In this document: positions 54,083 to 60,671 of the stretch, piece after piece
Numbering within the stretch: position 1 is the stretch's first letter
Layout: every line of letters starts with the position of its first letter
DNA from: Opitutales bacterium
GTDB taxonomy: Bacteria > Verrucomicrobiota > Verrucomicrobiia > Opitutales > JABSRG01
DNA: 60,671 bases
NCBI GenBank assembly: GCA_028280845.1
Contig: JANQKZ010000014.1
Location: forward strand, 1-60,671
Reading direction: 5' to 3'
The notes under the pieces: generated by a model
Seen by the model: only the letters and a program-made list of their open reading frames with translations
The model's database searches: none
Told to the model about the DNA's origin: nothing
Position numbers and translations under genes: made by a program

Positions 54083-55453
54083 TTAGCGGGAATAATTCTT
54101 CCATTGATGTTCGTAGGCGGCCATTTCGGTTTCATGACCGAGATCTCCGCAATAGAGCATCCACTCTTTGAGTTGTTGATCGAGGTGCAGGATGACTTCC
54201 CGGTAGGCGGGGTCGTCAGCCAGGTTGTGCATCTCAAAGGGATCAACCGACCGGTCGTAGAGCTCGATTGGGGGGCGCGTGATATACCCTAAAAAGAGCT
54301 TGTCGGCCTCTTTGTTTTTCCAGCCTACTTCCCGCCAGCTATTAAAGAATCCATCCCCGTAGCGGGTAAGGTGATTCTCAAAGAGCATGTAGGGATGCAG
54401 GTTCCAGATATAGGTATAGCGCGCGTCCCGGACGCACCGGACGGCAAAGTGATCCCCTCCCCAAGGCTCACCCCGGGTGGTTTGCATAGAAAACAGGTAA
54501 TCCCGGTGGTGATCGGTTTGCCCGGTAAGCACCTCGAGAAAGCTATCCCCATCCAAATGTTTTTGGACCTCACCGCCTGCGATATCAATCATCGTGGGAA
54601 GTACGTCCGTGTATTCGACAAAAGCATAGGCCTTGCTGTCCGCTTCTACTTTTCCTGGCCAGCGGACGATAAAGGCCGTATGCACTCCCGCTTCGTAACA
54701 GGTCCATTTTGCGTAGGGGAAGCTGGCTCCTTGCTCACTCGTATAAATGAATACCGTATGGTCGAGGATCCCCTTTTCCTCCAGGACCCTCAGGGTTTCT
54801 CCCACCTCCCAATCCGAATAGCTTACCTCCCCCAAATACCGGGAGTAGTAATCCCGGGTTTCGGGGGTATCGATCCAGTTGGGGGGAAGTTTCAGAGATT
54901 CGGGGGGGTAGGCGGTGGCATCCCCTTTATCCCATCGATAATGGGGTTCCGTTGTTCCAATGATCAGCACGAAGGGGGTCTCTCCCACCTCCATGATAAA
55001 CTCCTCCATCCTTTCAAAATTGATGACTTTGTCGTCCGTAATATACTCAAAAGGAAAGGCTTCAGGGGGCTGGATGTGTCGCTTTCCCATGTAAGCCGTG
55101 CGGTACCCCTCCTTCCGCAAATAATGAGGCAAGGACTGAACCCCCGGACGGACAAAGCCTGTTTGCGGATAGGCACCATTCCTCACCGGGTAAAGTCCCG
55201 TCAGCAGGTTATGGCGGGTTGGCCCGCAAACCGCAACCGTCTGATAGGCCCGCATGAATTGCATTCCCTCATCGGCTATTCGGTCAATATTTGGCGTGGA
55301 GGCCTGCCCACCATAACACCCCAAATCCCAATAGGTCAGGTCGTCGGCGATAAAGAGAACGATATTTGGTTTTTCAGCCTGGCTGGAAAAAGGGGGTAGG
55401 GAGAAAAGGATAAGAAAGAGGAATTTCCTTAGTAACACAGGTTGAGTATGCAT
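54083..55453 (-). CDS. Secreted sulfamidase-like sulfatase (CGPTR)
   Basis: A 456-residue S1 sulfatase resembling the N-sulfoglucosamine sulfohydrolase branch. FIADDLTYWDLGCYGGQ, formylglycine motif VCGPTRHNLLTG (Cys76), MGKRHIQPPEAFPFEY, GTTEPHYRWDKGD and YTSEQGASFPYAKWTCYEAG, where the sulfatase SDNG motif is replaced by SEQG as in that branch. Signal peptide ~1-27. It is closely similar in its motifs to the sulfatase at 56628, so the two are duplicates. It is divergent from the LolA-like gene. Confidence 0.92.
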   Translation of the reverse strand: MHTQPVLLRKFLFLILFSLPPFSSQAEKPNIVLFIADDLTYWDLGCYGGQASTPNIDRIADEGMQFMRAYQTVAVCGPTRHNLLTGLYPVRNGAYPQTGFVRPGVQSLPHYLRKEGYRTAYMGKRHIQPPEAFPFEYITDDKVINFERMEEFIMEVGETPFVLIIGTTEPHYRWDKGDATAYPPESLKLPPNWIDTPETRDYYSRYLGEVSYSDWEVGETLRVLEEKGILDHTVFIYTSEQGASFPYAKWTCYEAGVHTAFIVRWPGKVEADSKAYAFVEYTDVLPTMIDIAGGEVQKHLDGDSFLEVLTGQTDHHRDYLFSMQTTRGEPWGGDHFAVRCVRDARYTYIWNLHPYMLFENHLTRYGDGFFNSWREVGWKNKEADKLFLGYITRPPIELYDRSVDPFEMHNLADDPAYREVILHLDQQLKEWMLYCGDLGHETEMAAYEHQWKNYSR

Positions 55454-55667
55454 CGGTCATTGCCGGTGCGAAAGCTCGGCCTCACATTACGATAACGGGT
55501 GGGGGCAGGTTTTCTATTCTTGTTGAACTGGCGATAGGGGGCTGACCTGCGGGGATACTCCCAATCCCCCATCCAATGTCCCATATTTAAAGGTGAATTT
55601 GGTCACAGGATGTTACGAGTGGTTTGGGAGGTCATGCTATCCGCTTGCCTGAGAGGAGTTAAGGAAT

Positions 55668-56540
55668 ATGTTTAGCCATATGCGTCCATCCCCCATCTCT
55701 TTTCCCTGGTTCGTCCGTGGGGTTGCACTGATCCCTTCGGTTACCATGCTGTTTCTATTTTCCAACTGGGTCGAGGCCCAGACTGTGACAGGGGATGATG
55801 TGATTCGGCGGCACTTGGAATATCACGCGATCCGGTATGATCTGCTCTACTTCGAGATGACCCGGACGGTGGAGGGAGAAGACCGGCCCGCCAGTAAAAT
55901 CCTGGGAGCCTATCACTCCTTTGAGGATGGATCCCTCGGATATATGATCCGTGTCCTTACCCCGGAGGAGGTGCGCGGAGCGGGTGTATTGATGAAGGAC
56001 AACCTCACTGGGCCTCCGCAGCAGTATCTCTTTCTGCCTGAGTTCGAACGGACCCAGCGGATACGACGTGGGTCCGGGCCGATTTCCTTTTTGGGATCCG
56101 ACTTCACCTACGATGACCTGTTGAGGGAATTACCCTCTCACCAGAACTATCGCCGCCTGGATGACACGGTTGTGGATGAGATGCCGTGTTACGTGGTGAA
56201 GGCAACGGATCGGTTGACTAAGACCTGGAAGGCTTACCACCACCGCCTGCTTTATATTGCCCACAAGGATGCTCGGCTGCTGAAAGTCGAATTTTTCGAA
56301 GATGAGAATACCATAGAGAAAACCATGCGGTTTTCGGACTTCAAGCCGGCGGCGGACCTGCCCACCTTCATCAACCCGGAAACGATCGTGATGGAGACGC
56401 ATGCAACCCACTCCAAGACCACCCTGAAGGCCCTCGGGCTGGCGGCAGGGGTCGGGCTGAGTGAGGAATACTTCACTCCCAGGGCTCTCCAGACCTTTGA
56501 TCCGGAGGGGATCGAAAAGCTACTAGAGAAGTTAAAGTAG
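55668..56540 (+). CDS. LolA-like outer-membrane lipoprotein-sorting family protein
   Basis: A 290-residue exported beta-rich protein of the LolA-like (PF17131) group. An N-terminal hydrophobic segment (~20-38) precedes HLEYHAIRYDLLYFEMTRTV, GGP-type loops (GPPQQYLFLPEFERTQRIRR), the hallmark ISFLGSDFTYDDLL and a C-terminal half with AYHHRLLYIAHKDARLLKVEFF. Such proteins bind or shuttle lipids or lipoproteins across the periplasm and often sit beside RND-type exporters. Here the neighbours are sulfatases, so the link is unclear. AGGAG stands about 8 nt before the ATG. Confidence 0.8.
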   Translation: MFSHMRPSPISFPWFVRGVALIPSVTMLFLFSNWVEAQTVTGDDVIRRHLEYHAIRYDLLYFEMTRTVEGEDRPASKILGAYHSFEDGSLGYMIRVLTPEEVRGAGVLMKDNLTGPPQQYLFLPEFERTQRIRRGSGPISFLGSDFTYDDLLRELPSHQNYRRLDDTVVDEMPCYVVKATDRLTKTWKAYHHRLLYIAHKDARLLKVEFFEDENTIEKTMRFSDFKPAADLPTFINPETIVMETHATHSKTTLKALGLAAGVGLSEEYFTPRALQTFDPEGIEKLLEKLK

Positions 56541-56627
56541 GGCTAGCCCAAGCCTGTCTTGAATTACGATCCTACAAGTGGGGAGTGGTCTTATTCCGTA
56601 ACTTACCCTACGGATAAGCTCTTCGTG

Positions 56628-58046
56628 ATGCAATATATGTCCTCTATCCTCGTATCCGTAGCTTGTGTTTTCCTGACCACTAGCTCCCTGTTTTCAGAGG
56701 AGAATTCCGAGCGCCCAAACATCATGGTCTACATTGCAGATGATATGACCTGGCGGGATTGTGAGCCCTATGGCAATCCTGATATCATCACACCGAATAT
56801 CCAGCGGTTGGCAGATGAAGGAGTCTGCTTCGACAACATGTTTACCGCCACGGCGATGTGTGCGCCGACCCGACAACAGCTTTATACGGGACTCTTTCCG
56901 GCTCGGAGTGGAGCCTACCCGAATCATTCCAAAGTTTACCCCGGGGTAAAGAGCCTGGGACACCACTTTGGGGGTGCCGGGTACCGTGTGGCATTAATTG
57001 GGAAGCGGCATTACGGACCTGAGGAGGCCTTCCCCTTTGAATACCTGGGAGGTCGTGCGCATGATAACGGTAAGGATGGGCCGGAGAAACGACTTGAAGC
57101 AATTCTTCCTATCATAAACGGGGATGATCCTTTCTTCCTCATTGTGGCCAATAACCAGCCGCATACCCCATGGAACCGCGGAGACCCCTCGCCGTATGAT
57201 CCAGATGCCTTGACGATTCCGGATTATATGATCGACTGCGAGGCCACACGGAAGGGGCTGCCTCCCTATTACGGGGAAATTACCTATATGGATGCCAACC
57301 TGGGCCGGTGCCTGGATATGCTGGAGGCTGCCGGGAAGGCGGAAAACACGATCGTCATTTTTACAAGCGAGCAGGGGTATACCTGGCCTTTTGGGAAGTG
57401 GACCTGTTATGATTTGGGTTTGAAAACCGCCTTCATCGCAAGGTGGCCCGGCAAGATTGCACCAGGGACTCGAAGTGTGGCGATGACTCAATATGTGGAT
57501 GTGGTTCCCACCCTTTTGGAGGCGGTTGGGATCGCCCCCCACCAGCTTGATGTTGGAATACCCGATACCTTTGGTTATCGTGGGTTTGACGGAGCCAGTT
57601 TTTTGGAGGTGCTGCTCGGGCAGGAAGATACCCATCGGGACCATGTGTTCGGCATCCACACGACCCGCGGTATTTATCACGGCTCCGAAAGCTATCCGAT
57701 CCGGGCTATTCGGTCGGGACGGTACAAGTACATTCGCAATGCAAGCTTTGAATCGGCCTTTGCCAACCTGGTAACGATCAATCCAAAGTCCATGTATTAT
57801 TCGTGGCTGGACGCTACCGTGGGAACGCCAAAGGAGGCGTGGGTGCGTTCCTACGAACGGCGTCCCTTTGAAGAGTTGTACGATCTGGAAGCTGACCCTT
57901 GGGAGCAGCGGAACCTGATAGATTCCAAAGCCCTCGCCTCGGTTCGGGATGATCTGCGCCGGCGCCTGAACCAATGGATGCTCCAGCAGGGTGATCTGGA
58001 AGTGGCTACGGAGATGCAGGCCGAGGAACGGATGGGGAGGAAGTAG
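56628..58046 (+). CDS. Secreted sulfamidase-like sulfatase (CAPTR)
   Basis: A 472-residue S1 sulfatase, paralog of the one at 54083. YIADDMTWRDCEPYGNPD, formylglycine motif MCAPTRQQLYTG (Cys78), GKRHYGPEEAFPFEY, NNQPHTPWNRGDPSPY and FTSEQGYTWPFGKWTCYDLG with the SEQG variant. The ATG at 56628 (or 56637) fits the signal peptide (MSSILVSVACVFLTTSSLF); the frame opens earlier without a signal-like start. Probably acts on the same glycan as its paralog, at a different position or chain end. Confidence 0.92.
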   Translation: MQYMSSILVSVACVFLTTSSLFSEENSERPNIMVYIADDMTWRDCEPYGNPDIITPNIQRLADEGVCFDNMFTATAMCAPTRQQLYTGLFPARSGAYPNHSKVYPGVKSLGHHFGGAGYRVALIGKRHYGPEEAFPFEYLGGRAHDNGKDGPEKRLEAILPIINGDDPFFLIVANNQPHTPWNRGDPSPYDPDALTIPDYMIDCEATRKGLPPYYGEITYMDANLGRCLDMLEAAGKAENTIVIFTSEQGYTWPFGKWTCYDLGLKTAFIARWPGKIAPGTRSVAMTQYVDVVPTLLEAVGIAPHQLDVGIPDTFGYRGFDGASFLEVLLGQEDTHRDHVFGIHTTRGIYHGSESYPIRAIRSGRYKYIRNASFESAFANLVTINPKSMYYSWLDATVGTPKEAWVRSYERRPFEELYDLEADPWEQRNLIDSKALASVRDDLRRRLNQWMLQQGDLEVATEMQAEERMGRK

Positions 58047-58109
58047 GCTGGAGGCCAGTTTTTTTTAGTTTTCTGTTAGGTCTTTTTTTGGGGTTGACTA
58101 AAATCCTTT

Positions 58110-58134
58110 ATATCGTTTTTTTACGATATATCGT
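58110..58134. promoter_or_regulatory. ArsR-type operator with overlapping palindromes
   Basis: ATATCGT-TTTTTT-ACGATAT (58110-58129) is a perfect inverted repeat and overlaps the perfect 12-bp palindrome ACGATATATCGT (58123-58134), so three half-sites share one region 10-34 nt before the ArsR start. A -35-like TTGACT lies at 58094-58099. Confidence 0.65.
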
Positions 58135-58143
58135 ATTTTAAAG

Positions 58144-58488
58144 ATGGAAATAAAATCAAATTATGCAGTGAAGGAGGAGCGGTTGGCCGGGCAGTTGAAG
58201 GCGATGGCGCATCCGGCGCGATTGGCGATCATGCGAGAGTTGGCGTCAAATCCACAGGCGGGGTGTACGCAGCTGATGGAGCATCTACCACTGGGGCAGG
58301 CGACAGTGTCTCAGCATTTGAAGGCGCTGAAGGAGGCGGGGATCATACGCGGGGAGGTAGAGGGCCGCCGGGTATGTTACTGCCTGGATCCGAAGGCCCT
58401 GGAAACACTCCATAGCCTGTTCCACCAGTTCATTACGGAGAGCTGTTGCTGCGGACCTGACAGTGGGTGCGAGTGCAGTTGTTGTTAG
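58144..58488 (+). CDS. ArsR/SmtB-family repressor with Cys-rich tail
   Basis: A 114-residue winged-helix repressor: LAGQLKAMAHPARLAIMREL, HTH with PLGQATVSQHLKALKEAGII (~50-70) and the wing EVEGRRVCYCLD. The classical ELCVCDL alpha-3 metal motif is absent. The C terminus instead is CCCGPDSGCECSCC, seven Cys in 14 residues, a likely binding site for a soft metal or metalloid. The gene is preceded by its probable operator and followed after 73 nt by a Cys-rich peptide gene. Metal release of repression is inferred from the family. Confidence 0.88.
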   Translation: MEIKSNYAVKEERLAGQLKAMAHPARLAIMRELASNPQAGCTQLMEHLPLGQATVSQHLKALKEAGIIRGEVEGRRVCYCLDPKALETLHSLFHQFITESCCCGPDSGCECSCC

Positions 58489-58561
58489 TTTTCATCAGAG
58501 GAAAGGGAGTGCGCGGAGAATCCGGTCCCCGATCCTCGTCAACCAACGAAAGGAAACGACC

Positions 58562-58657
58562 ATGAACGAACCAGAAGTCCTCAAAGCACAGGCCTGTTGT
58601 TGTGGGTGTGACTGTGACTGCGGTGACAACTGCAGCTGCAGCAACGGTTGTTGCTAA
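58562..58657 (+). CDS. Metallothionein-like 31-residue peptide
   Basis: ATG at 58562, with AAGGA 9 nt upstream, opens a 31-codon frame: MNEPEVLKAQA then CCCGCDCDCGDNCSCSNGCC. Ten of 31 residues are Cys, there are no aromatic residues, and the spacing (CC, CxC, CxxxC) is typical of metallothioneins. A terminator hairpin follows at once. It is cotranscribed with the ArsR repressor, whose tail has a similar Cys pattern, so it probably buffers the metal sensed by that repressor. It is far shorter than known bacterial metallothioneins (about 50-60 residues), and I recognise no described family. Confidence 0.7.
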   Translation: MNEPEVLKAQACCCGCDCDCGDNCSCSNGCC

Positions 58658-58663
58658 CCTGAA

Positions 58664-58689
58664 ACCCGCCGGTCCTGCAGGCGGCGGGT
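58664..58689 (+). terminator. Terminator after the metallothionein-like gene
   Basis: ACCCGCCG pairs perfectly with CGGCGGGT across a 10-nt loop, followed by GGATTTT. Confidence 0.7.
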
Positions 58690-58760
58690 GGATTTTGAAA
58701 GAGGCTTGCAATTCCTTAGAAGAAGGGGAACGTGGAAGATTCTTTCATGTTCTTTCCATT

Positions 58761-60647
58761 ATGCACCGATACCTGATTCCTCTTCTCTCATACTCCCTTT
58801 TAACACTTTTCACCTTTGGGCAGGAAAGCAGTAAGCAGGTCGTGACCAATGTCGATGATCTGCCCCGGTTCACCTATGAATTAGACCTCTTGCCCTCTGA
58901 ATTGCTGACCGATGATGTAGCCTTTGAGGCGTGGGCCACTGAGGTGGAAGCGGACCTGGAAACCGTTCTCGCTCAATATGACATTCAGGATAAGCCGACC
59001 GTGCGTGGCTATCTGAACACCCTCCGGGATATTGCGCTCTGGAAAGGTGAATATGAGAAGGCCAAAGCGCTCACACTGGAAATTCGATCCCTGCAGGAAA
59101 AGCCAGCGGATAAACTGACTAGCGGGTTATCCGCGCTGACCCTTATCGAAACCATTGAAATGGAGGGCGAGCGGGCCGAAACCTTTAACAAGTCCTTCCG
59201 AGAGGCCTACGCTGCAAAAATCAATGAGCTCCCCTGGGATGTGGTTCAAGACAACATTGAACAGACCAAGGGCGGCTATGAGATGTACAGCGAAAACTTC
59301 TTTACCGGGATTGTGCAGACCAATTACGACCCGGGCGCGAAGGAGAGTAAGAGCATCAGCCAGGACCTGGCAGGCGGGATCATTAGCATACGTGTCTTGA
59401 TCGACCGATTCCTCCCGGTAAAAGACGAAATCATTGCTGTCACCGGTGGTTACATTGCGGCCAATCGGGTGGAGAAGGCAGATATCTGGGAAGCGCGCGA
59501 TGTGGATTTAACGGGTGAATCAGGATTACAAGATGTCATTGTCGGGGTTTGGGACAGCGGGGTGGATACGGCGATCTTCGAGAAGACCAAACAGCTCTGG
59601 ACCAATACGGGAGAGATTCCGGGCGACGGAATAGACAATGACGAGAACGGGTTTGTCGACGACGTGCATGGCTTTGCCCATGACCTCGAGGGACGGCGCA
59701 CCACGGGGGAGCTGTTCCCGCTGCCGGAGGAGATTGAGGCGAAACGGGATGACCTGGTTTACCTCTATAAAGGCCTGTCCGACCTGCAGGCGGCGGTCGA
59801 TTCCGATGCGGCCAGCGCCCTGAAGCAGCGCATGAGTCAAATTCAGCCGGAGGAGGTCGAGTCCTTCCTCCTGGATCTTAACTATTACGGGAATTATTCC
59901 CATGGAACTCATGTGGCCGGGATTGTGGCGAATGGAAATCCGGCGGCAAAGGTGCTCGTAGCCCGGATTACTTTTGATCATAAGAACATCCCCGATCCTC
60001 CACGCCTGGAGGAGGCTGTGCGCTTCCGGCGTGCGGCCTTCGAGGCAGTCGAGTATTTTAAGCAATCCGGCACACGCGTGGTGAATATGAGTTGGGGCGG
60101 ATCCAAGCAAGGTAATGAGATTGCCTATGAAATGAACGGCGAAGGGGATGATGCCGAAATGCGTTCTGAAATGGCCAAGATCCTTTTCGATATCGGGTAT
60201 GATGCACTGGTAGAGGCCATGGCGAGCGCGCCGGAGATTCTGTTTGTAGCCGCAGCGGGCAACAGCGATAACACAGTGGAATTTGATAAGGTCATTCCTT
60301 CCAGCATCGAGCTGCCAAATGTGCTCGTGGTGGGCGCAGTCGACCAGGCCGGTGAAGAAACCGGCTTTACCAGCTTTGGTAAAACCGTACTGGTTCATGC
60401 CAACGGGTTCGAGGTCGACAGTTACCTGCCGGGAGGGAGCCGCCTGCCGCTTTCCGGAACATCGATGGCTTCGCCCAATGTGGCCAACCTGGCGGCTAAG
60501 CTCCTGGCGGTCGATCCGTCCTTAAGCCCGGAGGCCGTGATTTCCCTCATTCTGCTGGGCGCTGAACGGAGCGAAGATGGGCGGCGTAACCTGATTCATC
60601 CAGCCCGGAGCATGGCTCTGTTACAGGTCAAAAACGGACTGCTTTAA
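58761..60647 (+). CDS. Secreted subtilase (S8 peptidase)
   Basis: A 628-residue exported serine protease. Signal peptide MHRYLIPLLSYSLLTLFTFG, a helical N-terminal region (~25-240) possibly acting as a propeptide, then catalytic Asp265 in GVWDSGVD, a calcium-type insert GDGIDNDENGFVDD, His381 in SHGTHVAGI, oxyanion Asn in AAAGNSDN and Ser568 in GTSMASPNVA. A ~60-residue insertion lies between Asp and His. The ATG at 58761 is set by the signal peptide; the longer frame from 58602 covers the metallothionein gene and terminator. It ends 24 nt before the window end. Confidence 0.92.
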   Translation: MHRYLIPLLSYSLLTLFTFGQESSKQVVTNVDDLPRFTYELDLLPSELLTDDVAFEAWATEVEADLETVLAQYDIQDKPTVRGYLNTLRDIALWKGEYEKAKALTLEIRSLQEKPADKLTSGLSALTLIETIEMEGERAETFNKSFREAYAAKINELPWDVVQDNIEQTKGGYEMYSENFFTGIVQTNYDPGAKESKSISQDLAGGIISIRVLIDRFLPVKDEIIAVTGGYIAANRVEKADIWEARDVDLTGESGLQDVIVGVWDSGVDTAIFEKTKQLWTNTGEIPGDGIDNDENGFVDDVHGFAHDLEGRRTTGELFPLPEEIEAKRDDLVYLYKGLSDLQAAVDSDAASALKQRMSQIQPEEVESFLLDLNYYGNYSHGTHVAGIVANGNPAAKVLVARITFDHKNIPDPPRLEEAVRFRRAAFEAVEYFKQSGTRVVNMSWGGSKQGNEIAYEMNGEGDDAEMRSEMAKILFDIGYDALVEAMASAPEILFVAAAGNSDNTVEFDKVIPSSIELPNVLVVGAVDQAGEETGFTSFGKTVLVHANGFEVDSYLPGGSRLPLSGTSMASPNVANLAAKLLAVDPSLSPEAVISLILLGAERSEDGRRNLIHPARSMALLQVKNGLL

Positions 60648-60671
60648 GGATTATCTAATTTTTCAGGTAGA

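Noticed and set aside
56994-57974. 326-codon minus-strand frame opposite the CAPTR sulfatase
   Set aside because: Shadow of a sulfatase with complete signatures. The same holds for the plus-strand frame at 54371-55399 and the minus-strand frame at 59526-60398.

Overview
The window looks like chromosomal DNA from a marine, polysaccharide-degrading member of the Verrucomicrobiota (Opitutae/Puniceicoccales-like). This is inferred from gene content, not from a search. The supporting signs are three large TonB-dependent receptors with the SPF(E/V)V...TLAG plug start and no SusD partner, six secreted type I sulfatases, two GH2-type enzymes, an ECF sigma/FecR pair, a one-protein hybrid two-component regulator, and a PadR plus duplicated-permease pair known from Acidobacteria and relatives. 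No rRNA, tRNA, CRISPR array, integrase or transposase was recognised.

Layout. 1-3.1 kb: 3' part of an STN-type TonB receptor whose start is off the window. 3.1-9.6 kb: a decayed WD40 gene, a PadR/ADOP-type MacB permease pair behind a perfect inverted repeat, and an alkylation-repair operon (YdeI-like, alkA, ogt) next to a truncated Ada-type AraC fragment. Three copies of one short repeat lie in the gaps. 9.6-22.6 kb: a probable pectin/uronate locus with a hybrid sensor-regulator, a divergent TonB receptor, a GH2-fold protein whose acid/base position is His, a GH28 protein and a PL22/TolB-like propeller.

22.8-32.9 kb is the most interesting part. It is a compact metal-starvation island carrying a Fur-family regulator (probably Zur), two COG0523 GTPases, a HisI paralog with an altered zinc-ligand site, a YidD-RibD deaminase fusion, a second-type CysS, a MerC-like membrane protein, an FmdB-like protein that has lost its zinc-ribbon cysteines, a DsrE-like protein, a FeoB-like GTPase-permease and a flavoprotein with a Cys tail. 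Three copies of a 17-bp palindrome (consensus ATGAAAG-N3-CTTTCAT) sit 5-10 nt upstream of start codons at the three transcription entry points: cobW1, the zur/hisI divergence and the eight-gene operon. My reading is one zinc-limitation regulon combining uptake, metal allocation and zinc-sparing or duplicate enzymes.

33-43.5 kb: a secreted HExxH protein with MopE-type calcium motifs, a small secreted protein, a DUF6263-like protein, a sulfatase, a heptamer tandem repeat, a CNNM/CBS transporter, a canonical GH2 and a glutathione peroxidase. 43.6-58.0 kb: a sulfated-polysaccharide locus (five sulfatases, sigma/FecR, an STN TonB receptor, a LolA-like protein). 58.1-60.7 kb: an ArsR repressor with a Cys-rich tail, a 31-residue metallothionein-like peptide with 10 Cys, and a subtilase.

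Start codons were moved inward from the longest reading frame where a Shine-Dalgarno, a stop/start overlap or a signal peptide supported it. Functional names rest on motifs read by eye.
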